Assembly: GCF_003144195.1 (NCBI RefSeq)
Contig: NW_020289999.1
Span: forward strand, 7,544-71,543
From: Ceraceosorus guamensis
Lineage: Eukaryota; Basidiomycota; Exobasidiomycetes; Ceraceosorales; Ceraceosoraceae
Direction: 5' to 3'
DNA: 64,000 nucleotides
Under the pieces are notes generated by a model that saw only the letters and a list, made by a program, of their open reading frames with translations, did no database searches and was not told where the DNA came from. The first letter of the stretch is position 1. Each line of letters starts with the position of its first letter. Positions 10,037 through 21,513 of the stretch are shown here, one piece after another. A program made the position numbers and the translations under genes.

Positions 10037-11159
10037 GTGGTGCTGCGCCTCCTCTGGGCAAGGCATCCGTGTGCACAAAGGCGACGGACCTGTGCTGCTG
10101 GTGAGCGACAACACTGAACCAGACCTTTGCACCACTGCCATGCACGCGGACGTGAGCAAGGCAAGGCCATTGCACTTCCAGGCTAGGATGAGCATGGCCA
10201 TCTGGCGTGATCTCCAGAGTGGCCAAGCGAGGCAAGTCTGCCGTGCCCGTGCGCTCATCCTTGGCGTCCATGATGGCCTCCAGCGACCCGTGCTTAGGCA
10301 CTGGCAAGCGACCAGCAGGCCATTCCCAATGGAATCTGGCTCGACGGACGGTGCTAGACCTACCAGTCATCTCCCGCACTTCGGACTGCTTGAGGCCAGC
10401 TCGAAAGCCAGCGTAGCAAATGGCAGCCCAGTGGGCAATCCGAAGCGAGGAGCAGACGATGGTGCCGGCAACTGCACCCTGACCCGTTCGACATGCCCAC
10501 TTTTCTGCCTCCTCGCAATCAGGCAAGATGCCCGGCTGGACGCTCTCCAGAGGGGCCTGGGTGGTGCTGGGGGGCTGTGTCGAGAGGTGCGTCATCGTCG
10601 AGCTGGGCAGCGGCTGCGTCGAGACGAGCGTGGAGCTGGGCGGCGGCATCGATGGCGGTGGCATCGTCGAGGGGGACCGTTGGCTGGATCCGGGTGCCAC
10701 AGATGGGCTTGCGGGGGCGCGCCGCTCCGGTGTCCTGTGCTGGTCCTCCATCGCTTTCGGAAGGATTCGCTGGAGGAGATGCCGGCGGCGTGAGCGACCA
10801 GGCCAGGGGCAAGAGACGCGCCAAGAACGGCAACTCACAGAAGTTCTGCGCGCTCCACCACCGTCGCCTCCCTGCAGGCGCACCATCTCATCTTCATAAA
10901 AAGTTCTTTTGGTGCCGTCGCTGGTTGTTGCAACGACACGAGCACTGGCGTGTCCAGCCCTGATGGACACAACTGGCGCAATTGCGCCGGTCTGTATACG
11001 TACGCGTAAGCCTCTGCATGCCGCACAGAGAATCAAGATGCCAATGCTCACCAAAGTCATGCAGAGATCCCCGACCTTGAGATCCTGCTCTCTTTTTACC
11101 TGCCAGTCTTCACCCTGCTTGACCACGTACAGCCGATCGGGGGCAGCAGCACTGTCCAT
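9147..11159 (-). CDS. OTU-type cysteine protease-like protein
   Basis: The open frame starts at ATG 11159 and runs 670 codons. A 69-nt stretch (10770-10838) has GTGAGT and CTCCAG ends and keeps phase, so it may be an intron; without it the protein is 647 aa. The C-terminal third matches the OTU fold: an Asp-x-x-Cys nucleophile motif (D452, C455 in ADGHCGFRGVA), a following helix (MLVRQRCRQVVLEL), a WGWFEAHSHALLVAAA segment and a late catalytic His (H614 in IGDHFMLAEG). OTU proteins are usually deubiquitinases, and OTU domains also ride on several eukaryotic transposon families. The middle (140-215) is a Pro/Ser/Thr-rich linker. A possible helix-turn-helix (GLKQSEVREMTGRSSTV, about 255-271) precedes a poly-Ala run coded by GCT/GCA repeats. 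The catalytic Cys and His are intact. The substrate is unknown. Confidence 0.65.
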
Positions 11160-13497
11160 GGCGAGAGATGTTGCGCTGCGAAGGGTGGGATGTTGCGCTG
11201 CGAAGGGTGGGGTGTTGCGCTGCGAGGGTGGGATGGTGAGAGGCGGAGAGCGGGGCGAGGCGAGGCGGAGAGCGGGTCGGATATTGGAGAGGTTATCGGG
11301 TTGAAATTCTCAATGGTACGTGTGCAACAACGTGTGAGCGAGTTGACGGATAGCGAGGTCGAAGAGGAGAAAATCTCTCATTCACGATTGCTTGCACTCG
11401 CCCAATCCTGGGGCATATCTGTTGATGTCCCGCTATTTGTACGCTCAAGGTGTCAAGCCATACATCTGCTGCCAGGAGTGCAGACGTTTGCAATTCAGCG
11501 TGCGTGCGAGGAAAACGCAAGCCGCCTCGATCGACGGGGTCCTCTCTTCCCGTGCGCTCTCTCTCGACGCACTCGCTACAGTCATCTCTTCCCGTGCGCT
11601 CTCCTTACTCGCTACTGTCAGCGTCTCTTCCCGTGCGCTCTCCTTACTCGCTACTATCAGCGTCTCGTCTCGTGCGCTTCACAGCCCACTCCATGAGTAC
11701 TGGCCGCTGTCAGCCCCTCATCCTCTCGTATCTCTCAAACATACTCGCTGCTGTCATCCTGTGCGCTTTCCCTCATTCGAGCATCTTACGTGCTGTCGGC
11801 CTCTCATCCCTCGCACTTGACATCCGCGGTCGACCTCTCATCCCTCGCGCTTCACAGCCGCGGTCGGCCTCTCATCCTTTCCTGCTCTTTTGTCCACTCA
11901 TGGATCGATGACCCATCTCATAGTCAGACACGGCGTGCAGCATTGCGATTTGTGTATCAGTGATTGCAGTGGTGAAGTCGACGTGAGTGCAGCATATGGT
12001 GGTGAGCATGCACGCCCGCACAAGAATTCGACCGTGTTCGCGCATACTCTGCGCGAGCGGCATCATGTGATGCGCGCGCGCGCGCCTTTATGCATAGGCG
12101 CACAAATTGACGTGGGCCGGGTCAACGCGCCAGGCAGCAAACAAAGAAGGATCGATCGTGATCGACTCCCACGCACTTCGTCTTTGGCGATCTTTATTGC
12201 GGACCAGCTGCTCTGATCTGATCTGATCTGGTCGTCTCGACGACAGCTGCTGCCGATGCATGCTGCTAGCCCGACTCGATGATGGTGACCCGGCGCCAGA
12301 CGAACACATATCTCACACAACTGCGGCGCACTACTAGTTGTTTGTTCAGGCAGGCCGCGGACAAGAATTCTCGCGCCTGCTGCTGCTTGCTGGCTCTTCC
12401 GAGCGCGACTCGATCGTGCCGTCTGCGCTGCCAGCCCGCAGATGCTGATGGGTCTGCTGCTTTCGATCGAGCGCATGCGGTCTCACTCACATCACACCAA
12501 TCACGAATGCAATCGTGACCCACATATCACACCCACGCATTCGCGCTCGCAAGCTTGACGTCCGTCGCACGAGTCAGAGCAAAAAGGACTGCTTCACACC
12601 CGGCGCGACGATACAGCATCAAGCCTGCGCGAGCATCACATCCGGCGCGACGATGATACATCAGCAAGCGTACAGCATCACCCTGCAGCTCGCGCCCAAC
12701 CTACGTGTCTCGAAAGCTTCTTCTTGGAATCGTGCGTGCGCAACACCGTCGCTTTAGATCACATATGTCGACGCAAGCATGTCTCAAAGGAGAGAAGAAT
12801 TCTGCACTTCTCGATCGACGTGGGCGCTCGCAGCAAGAGTCATGCCGCTGTTTGCTGAGAGATCCCCCCCCAAAGAACAAAGGGTTTGCAGCCCGGTACT
12901 GCATCAGAGCAGAGTCATTGCCATCTAACTCGTTCGCTCGCCTCAGCCATGTCGCTGCTGAAGGACGGCGCTCGCCCACATCACCGCGTCGACTCACACA
13001 ACTACTGGCAATCTTTGAAAGGACGCTCCTCTACACGCCCCTCTGCACGCTTCTCGGCACGCGATCTATGCTACCGTCAATCGTCGACCGTCGAACGCCC
13101 TTCGCATCTTCTTTGTCACGTCGATTGCCATCGCAAAAATCGCCCCGCTAGAAGGCGTTGCGACAAGCATTAAGCGCTCCAAGCATCAAGCGCTCTAAGC
13201 ACCTCCCGCTACAAGCCGTTGCGACAAGCATTCTAGTCGCTCCAAGCATCAAGCGCTCCTAGCACCTCCCGCTACAAGCCGTTGCGACAAGCATTCTAGC
13301 CGCTCCAAGCACTTCTCGCTACGAGCACCACCCGTACTTCCCACCTCACCACGCCCGCTCTACGCTCCACGCCCGCTCTACGCACCACCCGTCCTCCTCA
13401 CCTCACCACGCTCGCCCACCCGCTCCACGCCCGCTCTACGCACCACGCGAATTCCCCACCACACCACACCCACACTCCCGCTCCACGCACCCTCACG
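11160..13497. other. Intergenic repeat-rich region, no gene seen
   Basis: This 2.3-kb gap lies between two divergent genes. It holds three copies of a 22-bp unit (TTGCGCTGCGAAGGGTGGGA; 11168-11233), an approximately 40-bp Ser/Arg-biased array (11540-11680), an approximately 36-bp array around CTCATCCCTCGCGCTTCAC (11790-11880), and a 63-bp unit repeated two to three times (about 13175-13310). Short (CG)n tracts occur at about 12070. No ORF here has support from splice sites or composition. Confidence 0.6.
13175..13310. repeat. 63-bp tandem repeat upstream of the 1271-aa gene
   Basis: There are two full copies and a partial copy of a unit containing CAAGCATCAAGCGCTC and CTACAAGCCGTTGCGACAAG. 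They end about 190 bp before the start codon, so they sit in the likely promoter or 5' UTR. CT-rich sequence (CACCACGCCCGCTCTACGC repeats) follows up to the ATG. Confidence 0.75.
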
Positions 13498-16400
13498 ATG
13501 TACCAGCCAAGCTCCTCGGACGCTGGTGGCAAAGACCCCGAGTATCGCCAGCGCGATTCCACCCCCAGCATCAACACCACCGACGTCGGTCCACGCGACC
13601 ATGCAGCCCAGATGCGACGAGTGCGCGGGCCCACGCCAGCACCAACGACGCAAGTGTCCGGGACTTGGGTGCCAACTTCGGACCCCATCTCCGACGGCCA
13701 AGGGTACATGCGCGACTCTGGCAAGACAGAGTCGGAAGTAAGCAGTGGTCGCGAAGACTCTGAGCCAGGCACGGCCAGTATCGTCGCCACGGGAACAGGG
13801 AGAAGAGGCCGAGCAAGGGAAGAGTCGAGCGACAAGGAAAGAGGGTACGCTCAGTCAAAGCGCCGTCTTGACAGCTCGAGCCCCAGTCTGGCCAGTAGAG
13901 TGCCTTGGGGAAAAGAACCTCTTTTTCTGGGTGATCGATCTTTCGACAAAGACGACTCGGAGGAGGAAGAGTTGTCTCTGCGACCGGATGGAGAGTCGAG
14001 CGACAGGCACACGGTCGACCGGTCCAGCACGCTCCCCGTCAGCACGCTCCCCATCAGCACGGTCCCCGTCAGCACGCTCCCGGCCAGCACGCTCCCGGCC
14101 AGCACGCTCCCACTCCCCACCGACTACTCGCAGCAAGGACCTGAAGATGTCGACATGGCCGAAATCATTGAGAAATGTTTCGGCTCTGGTCACAACATCA
14201 TCTTTGGAGTTTCCAAAGCTCGAGGTGCTGCTGTGAGTACCGTGGCAGTCAGAGCAATGCTGACACGCGCGCGCGCGCTGCTGACACGCAACACATCTCC
14301 TTGCAGGCTCGCTTCCAGGCTTGCATGCAGGTGATGGGTGTGGTGGACCCGCTGCGCATGCTCAACACGGTGCGCAATGTGGTCACCGGCATTGTTGATG
14401 ATGCCGAGACTCTTGCGCCTGAGGATCGTCTCCGTGCAGTGCTAGGCACAGCGGTGGACCTTCCTCCCGAGCACGCTTATAGGGCAGTATACCTTCGGCT
14501 GCTCGGTGAGTACTCTTTAGAGCAGCACCTTGCCTTCTGCCAAGGTCACAGGGAGGAAACGGGCTACGAAAGTGCAAAGAGGCGATTCCAAATCGCCTTG
14601 CAAGACTTTCATCAATTTGGACCATCAGCTCGTCGACTCCTTGGGTACTTTGGACAGACCATGGGTGCTGCGATGGACCGTGCTCAGGCAGACTACGACA
14701 GGGTGAGTCTGCGGCGCCGGTGCTCAATGGACGTGCTGTAGCTGGGACGTGCTGTAGCTGACACCACTCTACACCACAGGCAAAGGATCCAGACCGCCCT
14801 GCCTCCTATCTCGCCCACCTCTTGGCCCGGCTGAAGATTGAGGACGTGCAAGTCTTGCCTCTGTGCTCTCTGCCAAAATGGTGTGGTGCCAAGGAGCTCC
14901 ACACCATCGAGCACATGTTCATCATGGCTTGCGGAGGCGTCATGCGGCTGGCCAACACCTCGCCCGGCTCAGCTGCACCCAATGTCGAGCCTGCTCGACG
15001 GCCAGACTTTATGCAGATTGACCCCTCGTTGCTGGAAGAGCTCAAGCTGGCCTCTTGGCCAATGACGTCCGGCCTCGAGGTGGATCAGATGGGCGAAGGT
15101 GGCCTCTTATTTACGATTACGAGAACGCGACGAACCCTTGACGACGAGTTACGAATGCGCAACGATGCCGAGCTCTGGCTCTCAACCCTTGGTGCGGCGG
15201 GCAGAAACTTGGAGCTGGACTTCAAGTCGATGCAATTGGCCAACATTGACGACCTTCGCCAATGGCTTCGACCAAAGAGCGTGCCACATCGCACCGCGCT
15301 CTTCATCCCTAGCGGTGAAGATTACGATTCTTTTCACGACAAGGCTCTGCGTGCCGGGTGCACGTTCTCCATCCACCCCGCGTTCCAGCACCTCGGTCGA
15401 CGCATCTGTGCTGCCTCTCCCGTTGATGACATGACGCACCCCTTTAACGCCGTCCCTGACATTGTCACGATTTCTGGCCTCCTCGACTGGCCGGTTCCAG
15501 TCATCACCGCTCTTTCTCTGTCTGTCCCGATCGGGCATGTTGCAACGCGACAGGAACATCAGGAAGTCATTGCCAGGATGTTTGCTGTCGCCGCGCACAT
15601 GATCCTCTCCACCACTCCTTTGGATCTCGACAACCCTCGCCTCGCACTGACGTCACGACTCCACGCTGTCCTTGATGGACCAGACGCTACGACTATCAAC
15701 GGCAGGTCATATTTATTCTACAAAGACGAGAATATGCTATTTAATGCCAGCCAAGATGTTGCCGTCACGTATCAACCCCCGTCCGAGGAAGCTCCCTCGC
15801 TCCTCTTAAAGGGTCGTGGCGGCCAACACTTTTCCTTTCCCTTAAAGAGCGAGCTTGCTGGCGAGCTCATCACTGGCCATGTACAATTTCAAGTCTGCAT
15901 TCGACCGCGAGGCGTATTTATGCCTGGCACGGCACAAGTCCACGAGCTGGACTCTCTCTTCATCGTCGCATTCCGCGAAACCGATCCCCGCCTTGGCAAT
16001 CCAAATGCTGCGCAGGAAATTGGATCCATCGCCTTTATCAACCTGCCGCAGGACGGTCTGGCCAACCCCCTATTTATGATGTGGAAGCGAGGCAGCCTGG
16101 ACAACAATGCGGGACTGGCGCTTGCTCACTGGAGCGCCCTCGCAGAGCGCCTATGGACTTTGTCGGACAACGTCGCCCAACTCTTTCCTGGTGTTCTGCG
16201 CGTCTACCCGGGGTCACACACCGCGCAAGGGATCAAGGGATTTGGTGCGTCGCTCTGCTGCCCACAAGTGTCGCATGCCGTCATGACCTTGGCAGAGCGC
16301 GCAAAGATTGTCAATACGCGCATGCCAGAGCAGGTCTCTCGTTATAACCCCTCTGCGCATGTGCCAAAGATCTTTCAACCATCCTGGCGGCTGCCTGCGG

Positions 16401-17464
16401 CGCTTGCGAGTCGACTTGGACGAGAGTATCATCACCTTCAGCAGAATACCGACGTCCCTATCCACATTCTCTTGCGGGCTGATGGTATGCTCTCCGTCGT
16501 TGGCCAGCTTGCGAGCGGCAAGGCATGCCTGCCAAAGCAACCCTTTGCGCCCGTCAAGACCTCGGTAGACACCCGCAGGCTGATCGATGCCGAGTACGAG
16601 GAGCTGTTTTGCTTTTCAATCTTTCACATCGTCAGCATTGTCCTGCTGGATGCTGCTGCGACGGGCAATGAGCAAATCTTTTTGCTCTACGCTCAGTTGC
16701 AGTTGTACGTCAGCAAGGCCGAAGATGCCTTCATCGAGCAAGTATGGAACGTTGCGCACGGTCTGGCCAGAGATGGAGAGACGGCGGCCTACTGGTTCAT
16801 TCAACGGCAAGATTCTACCACGCGTCTCTCCCACGACCGTCACGCACGCGCCATTGCTCGTGGACTGGCATTGACAAGGGAGGAGCGCACCTTGTTTCAA
16901 CGCTCACAGGCTCACCAGGCGCGCATGGAGGCCCAAGAGACTGCTCGTGCTGCAGCAGAGATTGAGCGTCTCACCTCTCAACTCGAGAGCAGCTCGAGTC
17001 AAGCAGCAGTGCCGCCGCCGCCGGTCCAAACGAGCGCCATCTCTGCTGCGTACGAAGAGACTCTGCGGGAAGGTGTGCGCTTGTCGATGAGCCTGTCGCT
17101 GGAGGCAAAGGAAGAGCAGCTGGCCATGCTGCTGTTTCAGCCAAAGACCGCCTTGGAGCATGCGACCATGTCCAGGCGGCTGGTGGTGGTAAGGGACGGC
17201 TGGCGTCAGCATGCTGACGTGATTCCTGACCAAGTCTTGCGTGGCCCTCTTCTTTTGAGAGAGGCGTACATGGAGACGGTGAGCGCTCTCAACTCTCAGC
17301 AAGTGCAGCTCAATCTCCTGCTGCTGAGGTCGATGGGAGCACCACCTACCACCATCACCAGCGTCGAGCGTGTGCCAGGAACTGTCGCGCGGAGGGAGGT
17401 CACCTTTGAGAGGGGCGCCAAAGTCATCAACGCTCACCTCGAAGCGCAACCTCGACGTCGCTAG
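13498..17464 (+). CDS. Large unknown protein with a possible GIY-YIG-like segment
   Basis: Exons 13498-14232, 14307-14702 and 14780-17464 join in phase 0 and give 1271 aa. Exon 1 codes a disordered Ser/Thr/Pro-rich region with a five-residue repeat (STLPV/STLPA) near residues 180-210. Residues about 355-440 contain LLGYFGQT, a downstream Arg, then LHTIEHMFIMACGG and LANTSPG. The order (Y-x-G-x-T, Arg, Glu, Asn) and spacing resemble a GIY-YIG nuclease core, but the first GIY strand is not clear, so this is tentative. The remaining 830 residues are well composed and globular with no family I recognise. A coiled coil (MEAQETARAAAEIERLTSQL) lies near the C-terminus. Both introns are short (74 and 77 nt) with GTGAGT donors. 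Together with the OTU and oxygenase neighbours this suggests a DNA-related accessory role, as inference only. Confidence 0.6.
14020..14115. repeat. 15-bp coding tandem repeat
   Basis: About six copies of a unit like AGCACGCTCCCGGCC lie inside exon 1 of the 1271-aa gene and encode STLPA/STLPV repeats. The unit is a multiple of three, so the frame is preserved. Confidence 0.8.
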
Positions 17465-18226
17465 CGCATGGTCGTGTACATATCCCGTTTGTACCACGCA
17501 ATTGTTCGCTTGCGTGCTCGTGTACATATCCCGTTTGTGCATTTCGATCGCTCGCTCCGATTCCTCTCCAGTGTACATTACGATCCCTTGCTTGCTCTCC
17601 TCGCTCTCAATGTGACTCTTGCGCTTGCGTGATTTGCAGGCATGCGAATACCGCGATTGTGATGCGAGCACCGTGATCATGATGATGCATGATGTTGATG
17701 CCAGCACCGTGACGACGATGCGAAGACCGCGATTGTGATGCGAGCACCGTGATCATGATGATGCATGATGTTGATGCCAGCACCGTGACGACGATGCGAA
17801 GACCGCGATGACAATTCGAGCACGGCAACCGCGACGACGCGAGCACGGCAACCATGATGACGATGCGAGCACCGGGTCGTTTACAAAAATCCAACCTTTC
17901 AGCACGATGTTGCTTCAACGAGCAGCGATTGAACACGGCTGCGCGATAACAAACACAAGGGCGCGCGCGCTGTGCTTGCTGCTTCAATCACGAATCACGA
18001 ATCACAAATCAAAGAGCATGCTGCGCAAGCGCCCACATGTGAGACAGACCGACATGACAAGTGCAAAAAATTTTCATCGCTACTCACGACCGCCACCACC
18101 GCCATCACCACGCACGACCGCCACCACCGCCATCACCACGCACGACCAACGCCACCGCCACCACCACCGCCGCTTTCCTCGCATCCCCATTCCAACGCCA
18201 CCGTCACCACCGCCGCCGCTTTCAAA
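17465..18226. other. Intergenic with a 76-bp tandem repeat
   Basis: A 76-bp unit beginning GCGATTGTGATGCGAGCACC is repeated twice and then decays (about 17653-17870). A 27-28 bp unit rich in CACGACCGCCACCACC occurs at about 18085-18170, just upstream of the next gene. (CG)n is at 17963-17972. No gene is visible. Confidence 0.65.
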
Positions 18227-19278
18227 ATGTCCCTACTCGACAAGTACCAACACCTCTCTGCGGAGCAATGCCGCACGAAGCTGAAAAGAGGAGAATTTGC
18301 GGAAGAAGAGAAGGACATCAAGGCCATGGTGCGTGCTATCACACTGCGTGCAGGATCGCATTCTCACCATTTCCACTTTCCCAGATCCACTCAAAAGATC
18401 AAGAGGAGGCTAGCATACCCACAGCCCCAGCTTGCGGCCACTGCCAAGGCGCAGGGATCGAGTGCATGCGGCCGACCCTCCAGACCGCCCTCAGGTATGG
18501 AGGTAAAAGCCGCTCCATTCAGAAATGCCTTGGCTGCAAGCGGGCTGGGTCAAAGTGCTACACCACCATCGAGGTGGATAAGAAGAGCGTGCCATACGAG
18601 ACGGAGTTGGCAGCGAGTGCTTCGCACCGGGTGGGATTGGTCATCAAGTAAGTTCAATGCTGCGCAGCAGGCGCATACATGCACTCATGCAAGTGATCAC
18701 TCTGCAGCACCAACAATAGCGAGATGTTTTGGGTAAAGCGGGCTCTAAAAATTGCAGAGGAAGACGGTGCAGATGCAGAAGGCCAGGAGGAAGAGGATGA
18801 CGTGTCGGACAGCGAGCTGCAGAGAATCTCTGCAAGGTCGCCGACATTGAAGCGCTCCTCGATGGCCCTCACTTCCTCCTCGCCCAGCAAAAGGGTGCGC
18901 AAGGAGGATCCCACGAGCAAGCTGCTGCAATGTGCCAAGATTGCAAGCCAGCGTGGCAAGAAAGACCTTGTTGATGTCTTTTTGGAGGAAGCAGTGAGGC
19001 CGTACAAAGCGTGTCTGAAAAATGGAGGACAGCTGGAGCGCAGAAAGCTGGTGAATGAGGAGCAAGCCTTTCTCACCGAGCTGATGGAGGAGATGGGAGA
19101 AGAGAGCCCACTCTTTGAGTCTCTGGCACAGCTGTACGATCATGCACCGTCGGGACCAGAGGTGAGTAGCAGGTGTGACTGACGCCTTTTTGCGCACAAC
19201 TGATTCGGCCCTCGCATGTACGTCCAGCTCTCCCGCCCACCTCCAAGGAACAGGACTGAAAGCTCACGGCAGGGGTAA
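18227..19278 (+). CDS. Small protein with two Cys knuckles, unknown function
   Basis: Exons 18227-18328, 18385-18647, 18708-19161 and 19228-19278 join in phase, about 289 aa. The last exon is the least certain because a further GTAAGC donor overlaps the stop. Residues about 49-85 hold two Cys clusters: CGHCQGAGIEC (CxxC-x5-C) and, about 27 residues later, CLGCKRAGSKC (CxxC-x5-C). They probably bind zinc, in the style of small fungal nucleic-acid-binding or protein-binding knuckles. The rest has an acidic Glu/Asp segment (EDGADAEGQEEEDDVSDSE), a possible nuclear signal (KRVRKED) and a helical C-terminal half (LLQCAKIASQRGKKDLVDVF). I do not recognise the family. It ends the cluster of unrecognised genes on the left. 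Confidence 0.6.
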
Positions 19279-20405
19279 GCTAGTAAGTTGCGTGCGCGCG
19301 TGCGTGCGTGCGCATACATGCTGACTCGATTTGCTTGTTGCAGGAGCGCGAGGGTGCGAAGAGCTGCAAACATGAATGCCGGGGTCTCTCGGATCAGTCT
19401 CTCCTTTGGTCTCGCGGAGCCTCGCCGCCTCGCTCTCGGTCGCCCGCTTCTCCTTCTCGCCGCCTCGCTCGCGGTCGCTCTCGCCTGGTTCTCCATCTCG
19501 CCGTCTCGCCCGGTCCTCCTTCTCTCCNNNNNNNNNNNNNNNNNNNNNNNNNNNNNNNNNNNNNNNNNNNNNNNNNNNNNNNNNNNNNNNNNNNNNNNNN
19601 NNNNNNNNNNNNNNNNNNNNNNNNNNNNNNNNNNNNNNNNNNNNNNNNNNNNNNNNNNNNNNTCGCTCTCGCCTGGTTCTCCATCTCGCCGTCTCGCCAC
19701 CTTGCTCTCGGTCACCCGCTTCTCCTTCTCGCCGCCTCGCTCGCCTCGCTCTCGCCTGGTTCTTCATCTCGCCGCCTCGCTCGCCTGGTCACTCTTGCCC
19801 GCTCGCCCGGTCCTCTTTGGCCGCCGCCTTTCTCGCTCACCTTTGATCCTGCTCCCGTTCACGCCGCCGCCACTCGCTTCCGTTTTCCATGTACACCCCT
19901 GCTCCGGTACCTGGTCACACATGTCATGCGGGCGTGATGCACACCGTCACGGGGTGATGATGGAATTGAGAGTCGTTTGCGATATGCGGCACGTGGGTCA
20001 TGCGCGCGACACGTCATCAAATCGCGAGGCATGCCGTGCGCGATGGGGGGGGGGGGGGGGAGCCGCTTCCAAGTCATTCTGTCACGTGCGCGTACGCGTA
20101 TATCATGCATGTACGTACCGCGTCACTCTTCCCTCTATACATCCATCATCATCGTGACCCGAGCGTGAGACATTCATCCGCGTGCGTGCCGCGCGCCACG
20201 CAAGAAAGAAAGATGTGGTTCCATTGAGATGACGGTGTGAGCTCTAATGTGGTTTCTGAACACGACCGAGCGATGCACGCACGCACACGAGCGACTCGCC
20301 ACTCCTCGCTGCACGCACGCACGCACGCACACACGAGCGACTCGCCACTCCTTGCTGCACGCACGCACACACGAGCGACTCGCCACTCCTCGCTACCCGC
20401 CCCGC
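19279..20405. other. Low-complexity intergenic region with assembly gap
   Basis: Irregular repeats of CTCGCCGCCTCGCTCGCGG and CGCCTGGTTCTCCATCTCG run from about 19425 to 19800 and flank 135 unresolved bases (19528-19662), so the array length is unknown. A G12 run (about 20043-20054) and CACGCACGCACGC repeats with GAGCGACTCGCCACTCC (20275-20395) follow. Frames crossing this region are open only because the repeat lacks stops. Confidence 0.7.
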
Positions 20406-21513
20406 CTACCTGACAGCGATGCCAATGTACAAGTCGCTAGAAAATCCAATCTCGAGGTAGAATCGCTCAATGTCCTCGGCTCTTTGATCAAAGATGGCCT
20501 CGCTTGTTACGCCGGCGACGGGCGCCTTGTCTGCAAAAAAGAGAATCGGTCCCTTGAGAGCCTTGAATGCAAAGGTGGTGTTTGCGACGGATTTGAGCAT
20601 GACTTCTTTGCTCAAGCCCATCTCTTGCGCAACGCGACCCCACGGCCAAGACGAGGTTTGCACGTGGACGCTCGAAAAGCCTGCGGTGCGGAGATGCGCT
20701 TGCATGTCCCTACAAATGCCAGGAGGATCCTTGTTGGCACGCGACCACAGCCCGTCGAACATGTCCTTGATAAAGTGCTCCGTCTCGTTGCGCGGTGCGG
20801 CTGGTCGCGGGTCCAGCTCGACGACTTGAAGCGTGCCACCGGGTTTCAAGAGCGCATAGAGATTTCGAATAGCAGTGGCGTACTGCTCCGAGTTCATCGC
20901 CATGAGGACGTAGCGCATCTGGACCAAGTCGTACTTGCCGTGCTGCTCTTGTGGAAACGGCTGAAGCACATCGTGCACGCTGAAATCGATGGGCGTACCC
21001 TTGGCCGTCACCTTGTCCAGCACAATGTCGCTTCCTTCCAGCTGCACGTTTGCTGGCAGTCGCTTGCCACCTTGACCGTCTCTGGCCAATCTCTCTAGCC
21101 ACACGCCTGTGCCCGTGGCCGTGTCGAGCACACGATGAGCTCGACTGACATCGTACTCGGCCGAGTGGACATATTCGCGTCCGGGGAATAGGGCGTTGAA
21201 GAGCTCCTGCTGAAAGTTTAGACTGGCGGGCGGGCAGCGAGCAGGGCGGGCGTGCAGCGAGCAGGGCGAGCGCGCAAGCGGAGCGAGAGGTCAGCGCGCG
21301 AGCAGAGCGAGCAATCGAACGCACGAGCGGCGCTGAGGAAGCATTCGTGATTGCGGAGCATTTGAGTCTGCTGTTCGGCTTCGCGCCAAGCGGAGCGCTG
21401 AGGAAGCATTCGTGATTGCGGAGCATTCAACTCTCCTGTTCGGCTTTTCGCTCGGCTTCGCGCGAAGCGTACGCCTTGGTCTGATATTGAGGTCTCCAGA
21501 CGGCTCCTACCAT
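20406..21513 (-). CDS. Class I SAM-dependent methyltransferase
   Basis: The main exon (21209-20406, 267 codons) starts after an acceptor (CTAAACTTTCAG). Motif I is VLDTATGTGVWLERLA, the acidic end of strand 2 is GSDIV, YDLVQMRYVLMAM is the post-II region and LLKPGGTLQVVELDP is motif III. It belongs to the broad fungal Methyltransf_25/UMTA-like group, so the substrate cannot be told. An N-terminal exon starting at ATG 21513 (MVGAVWRPQYQTKAYASREAE) reads naturally into this domain. However, I could not find a donor that keeps phase before its stop. The gap holds a duplicated segment of about 60 bp (21330-21435) that repeats part of the exon, so the 5' structure may be altered or misassembled. 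The domain call is firm; the first exon is not. Confidence 0.7.

Noticed and set aside
1-19300. A large transposon or virus-like element as a firm call
   Set aside because: No transposase, polymerase, integrase, capsid-like gene or terminal repeats were found, so it is kept as a hypothesis only.
19140-20157. Long Ser/Pro/Arg-rich frames crossing the N gap
   Set aside because: They depend on unknown bases and on a stop-free repeat open in several frames on both strands.
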